A stretch of 64,000 nt of DNA from Limiplasma sp036645955 (lineage in GTDB: Bacteria; Bacillota; Clostridia; Christensenellales; Aristaeellaceae): contig JAVXND010000007.1 in assembly GCA_036645955.1 (NCBI GenBank), forward strand, positions 9,795 to 73,794, given 5' to 3'. The notes beneath the pieces were generated by a model. The model saw only the letters and a list, made by a program, of their open reading frames with translations, was not told the origin of the DNA and made no database searches. Positions 7,566 through 14,485 of the stretch are shown one piece after another (the first letter of the stretch is position 1; each line of letters starts with the position of its first letter). The position numbers were made by a program, and so were the translations under genes.

Positions 7566-8195
7566 ATGGCAGGATACGTATCGGAAGCGGTGATCAAGCG
7601 GTTGCCCGCATATTATCGGCATTTGAAGGAGCTTGAGAAGGAGCATGTGGAGCAAATTTCTTCACAGGGGCTTGGGGATCGAATGCTGCTGACAGCTTCA
7701 CAGATACGTCAGGATATTAACTGCTTTGGCGGCTTTGGCAGGCAGGGCTACGGCTATTCTGTTACAAGCCTTCGCGAGCATATCGGACGAATTTTGGGCG
7801 TGGATCACGTGCACCACATGATTATTGTGGGCGGCGGCAACATCGGCCGTGCCGTGGCGCTTTCTGATTCGTTTACGCTGAACGGGTTTGAAACCAAAGC
7901 CATTTTTGATAATGATTCACAAAAGATAGGCATGAAGGTTGGCAGTATCGTGGTGCAGGATGTGGCACAGCTCAAGCGTTATATTGAGGAGAACAAGGCA
8001 GACATTGCCGTGCTCGCCGTACCTGCATCCAGAGCGCAGGAAATGGCGGATGAGCTTTGCGGCTATGGCATAAGCGGCTTTTGGAACTTTGCACCTGTTG
8101 ATTTGAAACTGCCTGAAAAGGTCGCTGTGGTGAACGTTCACCTTGATGAAGGTCTGGAAATTTTGAGCTTTCGCATGATGCAATTCCTTGTGTGA
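7566..8195 (+). CDS. rex: Redox-sensing transcriptional repressor Rex
   Basis: 209 residues from ATG 7566, which follows a GGGGGAG site; the longer in-frame extension to 7503 has no family match. The N-terminal winged helix (about 1-80) contains TASQIRQDINCFGGFGRQGYGY. The NAD-binding Rossmann domain contains IIVGGGNIGRAVA. The C-terminus ILSFRMMQFLV suits the domain-swapped helix of the Rex dimer. Rex senses the NADH/NAD ratio and represses fermentation and respiration genes in Gram-positive bacteria. Its leader carries the element hairpin, and the VanW gene follows after 27 bases. Confidence 0.95.
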   Translation: MAGYVSEAVIKRLPAYYRHLKELEKEHVEQISSQGLGDRMLLTASQIRQDINCFGGFGRQGYGYSVTSLREHIGRILGVDHVHHMIIVGGGNIGRAVALSDSFTLNGFETKAIFDNDSQKIGMKVGSIVVQDVAQLKRYIEENKADIAVLAVPASRAQEMADELCGYGISGFWNFAPVDLKLPEKVAVVNVHLDEGLEILSFRMMQFLV

Positions 8196-8222
8196 TTTGT
8201 GAAGCGATCAGGAGGTTTTGAG

Positions 8223-10094
8223 ATGGCAAAACAGCGCTATGGCGTGAACGATGGCTGCCCGCCGCGCGAACGCTCGTGTACAAATCGCGCGGATCAAGTG
8301 ATTGTAAGCGATGAGGGTGAATTTGTGATGCCCTCAAGCTACGCGAGCATGGCACAGCGTGCGGTTTTTGCCGATGAAGCGCTTTATGAAACTTCGGCTG
8401 AGCTTTCGCCCGAAACAGAGGATGCGTTTGTATACGATGATGAACCCATGTGGCAACAGCCGATTTCTGCGGTGCCCATGGGCAAGCGTGCGGCAGTGCC
8501 TAATAAGAGAGGCTCTTTACCCACCCATCCAACAGGCAAAACAACCGCTCCGAAACCTGCGAAAAACCAAGAACCAAGCTTATCAAAACGCGGAAATGGT
8601 AATAAGCAAGGCTTCATGGCGTATGTTTATGTTGGGATTATTACCATCAGCGTGCTTTGCATGTGCGTTTTAGGCGTGATGATGATGCCGCAAATGGCGG
8701 GTTATTTTTGGACAGATATGGATAATTTTGCATTTATAAACGGCGAGCTGCTGCGCTATGATCGCCGCAATGTGGCTGCTTACAAGCAATACCGAAGCTA
8801 TATGCAAAACGAAATGATTTACCCAGGGGTTTTTGTGGATGGCGTTCATGTGGGCAATATGACCATAGACGAGGCGCGCACCACACTTACTGCGGCTGGC
8901 TCCGATGCGCCGAATGCCTATTCGGTTACGGTGGCCATTGGAGATAAAACGTGGACGGTGGATTCCTCCAATGTGCCTGCCACACGGAATTTGGGAAATG
9001 TGCTGGAGCGAGCTTACGCGGTGGGGCGCACAAACACCACCACCATTCAAAGCACACAGCAAACCCCCTTTCGCGAGCGTACCAACACGGCGCTTGGCTT
9101 GCTTGAAAAAGGTGTGAACCTGACCACCGCCGCGAGCTATGACCATGAAGCGGTTGCAAAGCTTGTGGATGAAATTGCGGCTTATGTAACACGCGAGCCT
9201 GTGGATGCACAGATTTTATCATTTGATTACAACACGCGCAGTTTTTCATTCAGTGCCGAGCAACCCGGCGTAACCTTTGATAAGGCGCTTCTGTATCAAA
9301 AAATAACCGCAGAGCTGGATCAATGGAAGCGCGGGGTAACGGTAACGGTGGATCCCATTGTAACACCGCCTAAGCTTACCAAGGCAGACCTTGCGAAGAA
9401 TTTTAAAATGGTAGCTGCCTTTACGACGGATACCACCAAGGATTCAAACCGCAATAACAATATTGAGCTGGCCTGTAAGGCCATCAACGGCACGGCACTC
9501 ATGCCGGGTGAAACCTTTAGCTTTAACGAAACAACAGGACAGCGCACCACCGACAAGGGCTACAGGGAAGCGGGAGCCATAGCCGCAGGGCAGAGCATTG
9601 AAGAGGTCGGCGGCGGCATTTGCCAGGTATCCTCTACCATTTTTAATGCGGTGGCGCGTGCGAATTTGGAAATTGTTTCACGAAGCCCGCATGCATGGCC
9701 TAGCAGCTATGTCAACCGCGGTGAGGATGCAACCGTCAACTGGCCGAACTTGGATTTCAAATTCAAAAACAACACCAATTCGCCTGTGTTTTTGATTACC
9801 TACTACAAGAACCGCAAGCTATCAGCTGAAATTTGGGGCTTATCCTTGGGGGATGGCGTGAGCATTGATTTGGAATCAAAGGTGATTAAAACCATGGAGC
9901 CGCCGCTTGATGTGAAATACGTGTTTGATGCATCCTTGGATTATGGCGTGAGCAAGACGGCTGTAAAGGCACGCACCGGCTATGTGGTGGAAACTTATCA
10001 GGTGTGGTATCAAAACGGACAAGAGCAGAAACGCGAGCTGCTTCACAAGAGCACTTACAAGGCGTATCAGCAAGTGGTTAAATACAACAATTAA
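8223..10094 (+). CDS. VanW family membrane-anchored protein with peptidoglycan-binding-like domain
   Basis: 623 residues. The ATG at 8223 follows AGGAGG (8210-8215). The N-terminal 130 or so residues are cytoplasmic, acidic then basic. One membrane helix follows (VGIITISVLCMCVLGVMMM), then an extracellular part. That part has a PG-binding-4/YoaR-type domain starting near PGVFVDGVHVGNMTIDEA, and a VanW domain at about residues 430-560 with the signature EEVGGGICQVSSTIFNAVARANLEI. VanW proteins are widespread in Clostridia; their biochemical role is not established. It is probably co-transcribed with rex and ends at a bidirectional terminator. Confidence 0.85.
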   Translation: MAKQRYGVNDGCPPRERSCTNRADQVIVSDEGEFVMPSSYASMAQRAVFADEALYETSAELSPETEDAFVYDDEPMWQQPISAVPMGKRAAVPNKRGSLPTHPTGKTTAPKPAKNQEPSLSKRGNGNKQGFMAYVYVGIITISVLCMCVLGVMMMPQMAGYFWTDMDNFAFINGELLRYDRRNVAAYKQYRSYMQNEMIYPGVFVDGVHVGNMTIDEARTTLTAAGSDAPNAYSVTVAIGDKTWTVDSSNVPATRNLGNVLERAYAVGRTNTTTIQSTQQTPFRERTNTALGLLEKGVNLTTAASYDHEAVAKLVDEIAAYVTREPVDAQILSFDYNTRSFSFSAEQPGVTFDKALLYQKITAELDQWKRGVTVTVDPIVTPPKLTKADLAKNFKMVAAFTTDTTKDSNRNNNIELACKAINGTALMPGETFSFNETTGQRTTDKGYREAGAIAAGQSIEEVGGGICQVSSTIFNAVARANLEIVSRSPHAWPSSYVNRGEDATVNWPNLDFKFKNNTNSPVFLITYYKNRKLSAEIWGLSLGDGVSIDLESKVIKTMEPPLDVKYVFDASLDYGVSKTAVKARTGYVVETYQVWYQNGQEQKRELLHKSTYKAYQQVVKYNN

Positions 10095-10140
10095 AAAAAG
10101 AATGGGTCTGCCTGCATGATGCGGCAGACCCATTCCTGTT
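10095..10140. terminator. Bidirectional terminator between the VanW gene and uppP
   Basis: A perfect 13-base stem GAATGGGTCTGCC (10100-10112) and GGCAGACCCATTC (10123-10135). The A-run before it gives a T-tract on the minus strand, making it strongest for uppP. The plus side has a weaker CTGTTTTGT. Confidence 0.85.
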
Positions 10141-10148
10141 TTGTACGT

Positions 10149-11009
10149 TTAGCCTATGAAGCTTGCAAGGCTGTTTAAGCCAGTGGTAACGGCCTCTACG
10201 GGAGCATCCTTCATAACGCCTGTCATTTGAAGCACTATGACCAAGATACCAATAATGGCCACATACAGCGCAAACCAGTTGAGGGATACTTTGGTTAAGA
10301 GCTTGAGGAAGAAGCGGATGGCAAAATAGCCGCTGACACCCGCAACCAGCATGCCCACCAAAATGGCGGGCAGATCGCCTCCGATGTGAATGCCTTCCTT
10401 CATAACGGCGTAACCCTCGCTCAGCATACCCGCTACGATAGCGGGCGCACTCATCATGAAGCTGAACTTTGCGGCGGTTTCACGGTTCAAGCGCACGGCA
10501 ACGCCTCCAAAGAGCGTGGAGCCACTGCGGCTGACGCCTGGCAGCATGCCAACGGCTTGCATACAGCCCATGGCGATGGCTTCACCCACACCCACTTGCG
10601 TTTTTTCCACATGCTTTTGAGCGTTGCGCTTGGAAAGCCATTGCGCAAGTACAAGCAGCAGTCCCGTTAAGAGAAAGCATGCACCCAACAGGATGTTGTG
10701 TGTTTCCAAATAATCAAGCTGATCGCCAAAGAGGAGCTTTGCAGCCAAGGCAGGCAAGGAAGCAATGAACAAAAGGAGCAATGTTTTGTTTTGAATGGGG
10801 TGGGCGATCATTTGCACCCAATCCTTCCAAAAAACAATGGCAACTGCGCCCAGAGTGCCTACATGCAATAGAATGTTAAACAGCAATTGATGTTCCATTT
10901 GTACGCCAAAAAGAGCCTGTAGTAGGTTGAGATGACCGCTGGACGAAACGGGTAGGAACTCGGCCAAGCCTTGAATCAAGCCTAGCAGAGCCGCTAAAAG
11001 AATACTCAT
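10149..11009 (-). CDS. uppP: Undecaprenyl-diphosphatase UppP/BacA
   Basis: 286 residues, polytopic. The two catalytic motifs are present: GLAEFLPVSSSGHL near the N-terminus and LPGVSRSGST in the middle. UppP recycles undecaprenyl pyrophosphate to the monophosphate lipid carrier for wall and polysaccharide synthesis, and confers bacitracin resistance when abundant. AAAGGAA precedes ATG 11009. It is monocistronic between its own promoter and the bidirectional terminator. Its lipid-carrier role is not needed for the synthase-type Pel system further along. Confidence 0.96.
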   Translation of the reverse strand: MSILLAALLGLIQGLAEFLPVSSSGHLNLLQALFGVQMEHQLLFNILLHVGTLGAVAIVFWKDWVQMIAHPIQNKTLLLLFIASLPALAAKLLFGDQLDYLETHNILLGACFLLTGLLLVLAQWLSKRNAQKHVEKTQVGVGEAIAMGCMQAVGMLPGVSRSGSTLFGGVAVRLNRETAAKFSFMMSAPAIVAGMLSEGYAVMKEGIHIGGDLPAILVGMLVAGVSGYFAIRFFLKLLTKVSLNWFALYVAIIGILVIVLQMTGVMKDAPVEAVTTGLNSLASFIG

Positions 11010-11046
11010 GATAGAATCGTTCCTTTCTGTCAGACAATGCCATAGA

Positions 11047-11075
11047 AGTATACCTCATTTGTGCTCAGAAGTCAC
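11047..11075 (-). promoter_or_regulatory. Sigma-A promoter of uppP
   Basis: On the minus strand GTGACT (11075-11070), 17 bases, TATACT (11052-11047). Confidence 0.55.
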
Positions 11076-11117
11076 CCTATTATTGCAAGGCAGATGTAAA
11101 AACTATTTGCCGCCTCT

Positions 11118-11146
11118 ATTCAAGCTATGAAGCTTTAGGGTATAAT
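11118..11146 (+). promoter_or_regulatory. Sigma-A promoter of the secreted MBL gene
   Basis: TATAAT at 11141-11146 with a poor -35 (ATTCAA, 11118-11123) at 17 bases. The dispersed element starts 8 bases after the -10, as at the GH31 promoter. Confidence 0.45.
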
Positions 11147-11153
11147 AGAAGGC

Positions 11154-11199
11154 AGGGGTGACAAAAGCACATTTTTACCCTGCTGTGCACCACCCATTG
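11154..11199 (+). repeat. Dispersed leader element, copy 4
   Basis: GGGGTGA then CAAAAGCACATTTT (11162-11175), 11 bases, GCACCACCCATTG (11187-11199). The right half is identical to copy 2. It is followed by a TGACA/TGTCA inverted repeat (11198-11211) and an AAGCAA/TTGCTT hairpin just before the ribosome site. Confidence 0.75.
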
Positions 11200-11254
11200 A
11201 CATTTGTGTCATCAAAGCAAGCGGTAAGCGGTTGCTTGAGAAAGAGGGCTTGAA

Positions 11255-12118
11255 ATGAGAACCTATCAAAAAATGGTCGTGGTGCTTGCGGCAATCATGC
11301 TTCTGTTTGTACTTGTGTTTCCAGCGGCACCCGCAATGGCGCAGGATGAAGTAGGCGCGTTGTTTATCAATGTTGGAAAGGCGGACGCGGCGCTATTGTT
11401 TTTAGGCGAACAGCGCTTTTTAGTGGATACAGGCACAAAGGACAGCTACGACGAGCTGGAGCGCGCACTCAAGCTATATCAGGTGGAACGGTTGGATGGC
11501 GTGCTGATTACGCATCCGCATAAGGATCACGTGGGCGGGCTCAAAAAACTGCTGAAAAGCGGAATGCCTGTGACCACGATCTACGCGGGCAAGCTGCATA
11601 ACGAAGAAAGCGACCAAGATCATCCAGCCGCAAAAGCGGCCGAGAAGTATGAGGTTGCACTCAAGTGGCTGAGTGCGGGGGATGAAATTGATTTTGGCAA
11701 CGGCTGTAAGGCTGTGGTTTTGGGCCCGATCAGCAAAGATCCGCTGATGGAAAACAACAATTCTTTGGTGCTCGACATTCAAACGCCTGAAGGAAATTTG
11801 CTCTTGACGGGTGACATGGAATTTGACGAAGAAGCGGATTTGCTTCAAAATGGAAAAATTCCCAACGCAACGGTGCTCAAGGTTGCGCATCATGGAGAGG
11901 ACGACAGCACAAGCGCAGCTTTTGTGCAAGCGGTGATGCCGCAATGGGCTGTGATTTCCACCAATACTGCGGAGGAACCCGACACCCCTGATCAAACGGT
12001 GCTGGCCAATTTGTGGCATGCAAAGGCTGGTGTGGCGGTTACGCAGGATGCGCAGATCGGCATTTTGGTGAAGCTTGCGGATGGGGCGGCAAGCGCAGAA
12101 AGCATCAATATGCCTTAA
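11255..12118 (+). CDS. Secreted metallo-beta-lactamase-fold hydrolase (ComEC C-terminal-like)
   Basis: 287 residues. The signal peptide (about 1-29) ends AAPAMA. The MBL-fold domain carries THPHKDHVGG near residue 85, LLLTGDMEFDEE and VLKVAHHGEDDST. This is the arrangement of the extracellular hydrolase domain of ComEC/Rec2, but here as a free secreted protein without the channel. Clostridia carry many such proteins; substrates could be DNA or phosphodiesters, but none is shown. Its leader contains copy 4 of the dispersed element. Confidence 0.85.
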   Translation: MRTYQKMVVVLAAIMLLFVLVFPAAPAMAQDEVGALFINVGKADAALLFLGEQRFLVDTGTKDSYDELERALKLYQVERLDGVLITHPHKDHVGGLKKLLKSGMPVTTIYAGKLHNEESDQDHPAAKAAEKYEVALKWLSAGDEIDFGNGCKAVVLGPISKDPLMENNNSLVLDIQTPEGNLLLTGDMEFDEEADLLQNGKIPNATVLKVAHHGEDDSTSAAFVQAVMPQWAVISTNTAEEPDTPDQTVLANLWHAKAGVAVTQDAQIGILVKLADGAASAESINMP

Positions 12119-12142
12119 TCCGCACAGCGAAAGAGCGGATGC
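12119..12142 (+). other. Small hairpin after the MBL gene
   Basis: ATCCGC and GCGGAT arms around ACAGCGAAAGA just after the stop codon, with no T-run. It may be a weak terminator or an mRNA 3' stabiliser. Confidence 0.3.
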
Positions 12143-12212
12143 ATAGTATGGCTTGACGGATAAGCGTGATTGCTTGCCGCCAAGCCATTTTCGATTACTA
12201 GGAGGAAATGCT

Positions 12213-13397
12213 ATGCAACATCCGCCCCGCGATTGTCACATGAGCGGTCAAGGCATGCTGCCCGAAAAATATCCAGATGATATTTTCGACTGCGAGCATG
12301 TTCGGTGTTGGGAGGATATGCGTCCCTGCCCGCCGATGGAAGTGCCATGTGAACAAACCAAGCCCGAAGCTTGCAGACCTTGTACAACTTTACGCCCTCA
12401 GCCTTGCGCTACGCCACGGTCACAGCCATGCCTTGCGCCCAAGCTCTGCCCCCCGTGCCAGCCGATTGCTTCTGGCTGTATGCCGATTGACGGGTACTGC
12501 GAACCTGCAATCCCCGTTTGCCCACAGCCTAAACCCTTGCCTTGTACAAATCAAAGACCGCAGGCATGTGCCGCGATGGAAGCATGCCGAGCGGTTCAGT
12601 GCCCGCCCATTGACGGCTGTTGTGAGCAGAATAACGCGCAGGCTTGGACTCAGCCGTGCCCGCAGCCGGTTTGCCCTCCGCAACCTTGCCCGCAGCCTTG
12701 TCCGCAGCCCGCATGCCCACCGATACCATGCTGCTCGCCCATTGATTGCTGCTGCGACGCTCCCAAGCCACCCTGCACATGCACACAGCCGCGCCCAAGG
12801 CACAACGGCTGTGCCCCTATTCTCAAGGCACAAGGGGTGTTACTGCAAAAAATCATTGCGAGTGAACGGCGAAATATGCCCTGTGTTGCCGCAGAGCTGA
12901 AGCTGGAAGACCTTCCCTGCTGTGCCGTACCGCCGTTTACATTGTTGAGCGTACAACAAAGCGGCATCCAACCATGGTGGACGCCGCTTGATAACCAAAC
13001 CAATCATCAAAAGCTACAGCTATGTATTTCCATTCCAGTGTGCTGCCGTGTACGGGATGCTTGCGGCAAACAGTATCAAGCCACAAGTGTGGTAGAGGTG
13101 GATGTAAGCATTCGCCCCCCGTGCCCCGTATCGGAATGCTGGCGGCATAGCATTTATGTGGTGCCCTGTGTGCGCCTATGCATGAGTGAATGCCGAAGTG
13201 ACACTTCTGTTTTTCAAGCAAAGCTGCAGGTATCGATCGAAATTTATCTTTTACGTCCTGAGCCTTGCATGATCCATCGCCCCGAGCCTTCTTGCCCCGA
13301 GCTGCCCCTGTACCCTCAACCCATTAAGCCGGATCGACCTTGTTGGCCACAATGCCAAGCAGACCAGGACCTGTGTGGATGGCCAAGACAGGGCTGA
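12213..13397 (+). CDS. Cys/Pro-rich protein, probable spore-coat type (hypothetical)
   Basis: 394 residues from ATG 12213, which follows AGGAGGA. By hand count it has about 50 cysteines (roughly one in eight residues), with many prolines. Residues about 30-200 are irregular PC, QPC and PID-type repeats (PCPQPCPQPACPP, CSPIDCCCD). Residues about 210-340 look like a folded beta-rich domain (VCCRVRDACGKQYQATSVVEVDVSI). It has no signal peptide or membrane helix, as expected for mother-cell-made coat proteins that are cross-linked on the spore. I do not recognise a named family. Its last 74 bases overlap the 3' end of degV on the other strand. Confidence 0.7.
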   Translation: MQHPPRDCHMSGQGMLPEKYPDDIFDCEHVRCWEDMRPCPPMEVPCEQTKPEACRPCTTLRPQPCATPRSQPCLAPKLCPPCQPIASGCMPIDGYCEPAIPVCPQPKPLPCTNQRPQACAAMEACRAVQCPPIDGCCEQNNAQAWTQPCPQPVCPPQPCPQPCPQPACPPIPCCSPIDCCCDAPKPPCTCTQPRPRHNGCAPILKAQGVLLQKIIASERRNMPCVAAELKLEDLPCCAVPPFTLLSVQQSGIQPWWTPLDNQTNHQKLQLCISIPVCCRVRDACGKQYQATSVVEVDVSIRPPCPVSECWRHSIYVVPCVRLCMSECRSDTSVFQAKLQVSIEIYLLRPEPCMIHRPEPSCPELPLYPQPIKPDRPCWPQCQADQDLCGWPRQG

Positions 13398-14190
13398 CGG
13401 ATGAGATAAAGGCATCATCCTCTACGTTAAATTCGCGCTTTAGGCGTTCCATGAGGGCTTCGGCCTCTTCTTGGGCTTTGCCATTGACAACGGTCAGCTT
13501 GATCTTGGCATTGCCAAAAATGCGGCGAACCTCTGCGACCATGGTATCTACAGCGCCTTTATAACCGCGGGCTTTGGCGAGGGTTTGATACACACCATCA
13601 TTGTTTACAAAAATGATGGGCTTGATTTGCAACAGGCTACCCACAACGCCTTCTACAAGGCCGATGCGTCCACCCTTGCGCAAAAATTCCAGCGTGCGGA
13701 TGACAAACACACCCAGCTGTGTTTTCCGCACGCTTTGTGCTGCCGCAATGGCTTCTTCGGGGGTTGCGCCGCTTTCCAACGCTTTTGCCGCGGCGAGTAC
13801 CATCATACCAAGACCTGTGGAGAGCGTTTTGGAATCGACCATATGTACATGGATGCGGTTGGAAAAATCCTCCGTAATCATGCGCACCATATTAAAAGTG
13901 CCACTTAAACCAGATGAAATGGACAGGTGAATGACATCGGTAACGCCACTATCAATCAATTCATTGTACAGCTTGCTTACATCCTCAGGCAGCGGTAGGC
14001 TGGTTTTGGGAAGCTCCTTGGTCAGCAACTCGTAAAGCTCTTCCTCTTGAATATCAATACGGTCACGATATTCTGCGTTTTGGCATACCACACGCAAGGA
14101 AATCATGCGGATATGGTGCTGCTCGAGTTGTTCATCGCTCAAATCACAGGAGGAATCCGTAATGATAACGGTTTTGCGATCCTCAGACAT
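13324..14190 (-). CDS. DegV family fatty-acid-binding protein
   Basis: 288 residues. The N-terminus TVIITDSSCDLSDEQLEQH, the LSISSGLSGTFNMVRM stretch and the RTLEFLRKGGRIG motif are typical of DegV/FakB proteins. These bind fatty acids and, in FakAB systems, present them for phosphorylation. No FakA kinase is next to it. A GGAGGG site precedes ATG 14190. It is convergent with the Cys-rich gene and overlaps its end by 74 bases. It has its own near-consensus promoter. Confidence 0.93.
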   Translation of the reverse strand: MSEDRKTVIITDSSCDLSDEQLEQHHIRMISLRVVCQNAEYRDRIDIQEEELYELLTKELPKTSLPLPEDVSKLYNELIDSGVTDVIHLSISSGLSGTFNMVRMITEDFSNRIHVHMVDSKTLSTGLGMMVLAAAKALESGATPEEAIAAAQSVRKTQLGVFVIRTLEFLRKGGRIGLVEGVVGSLLQIKPIIFVNNDGVYQTLAKARGYKGAVDTMVAEVRRIFGNAKIKLTVVNGKAQEEAEALMERLKREFNVEDDAFISSVSPVLAIHTGPGLLGIVANKVDPA

Positions 14191-14258
14191 TTTTGGCCCT
14201 CCTTCATTTTATGCACGTTGCCATTCAACGCAATTTCTCAATATTTTTCCACGTTTTT

Positions 14259-14286
14259 ATTATAGCATACGCATGGAGCCTGTCAA
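14259..14286 (-). promoter_or_regulatory. Sigma-A promoter of the degV-family gene
   Basis: On the minus strand TTGACA (14286-14281), 16 bases, TATAAT (14264-14259). Both boxes match consensus. Confidence 0.75.
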
Positions 14287-14398
14287 CACAAGTCGGGCGG
14301 TATGGGCAATCATTTTATGGTTTGTTCATTTTTGAAGGGACGACCATGGCGGTTCGGGAAAACGCGGGCTTCTCATTTGTCACAATTTTTGCATGTGG

Positions 14399-14427
14399 TT
14401 GACAAAGCATGGACCATGACTTACTAT
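14399..14427 (+). promoter_or_regulatory. Sigma-A promoter of the SdrD-B repeat protein
   Basis: TTGACA (14399-14404), 17 bases, TACTAT (14422-14427). The spacer contains a perfect palindrome CATGGACCATG (14409-14419) that could be an operator. The interval 14191-14485 holds this and the divergent degV promoter and no gene. Confidence 0.7.
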
Positions 14428-14485
14428 ACATATTGGTACTTTGTGCAGTTTTGCATAGACTATACAGCGGAGGCGAAGCCCTGTT

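Noticed and set aside
11055..11083. Minus-strand AGGGTGACTTCTGAGCACA as another element copy
   Set aside because: Spacing between the GGGTGAC and GCACA parts differs and the second block is absent.
12277..12900. 207-codon frame overlapping the Cys-rich gene
   Set aside because: Frame-shifted reading of a repetitive Pro/Cys sequence; no ribosome site, and the real frame has AGGAGGA and a folded C-terminal domain.
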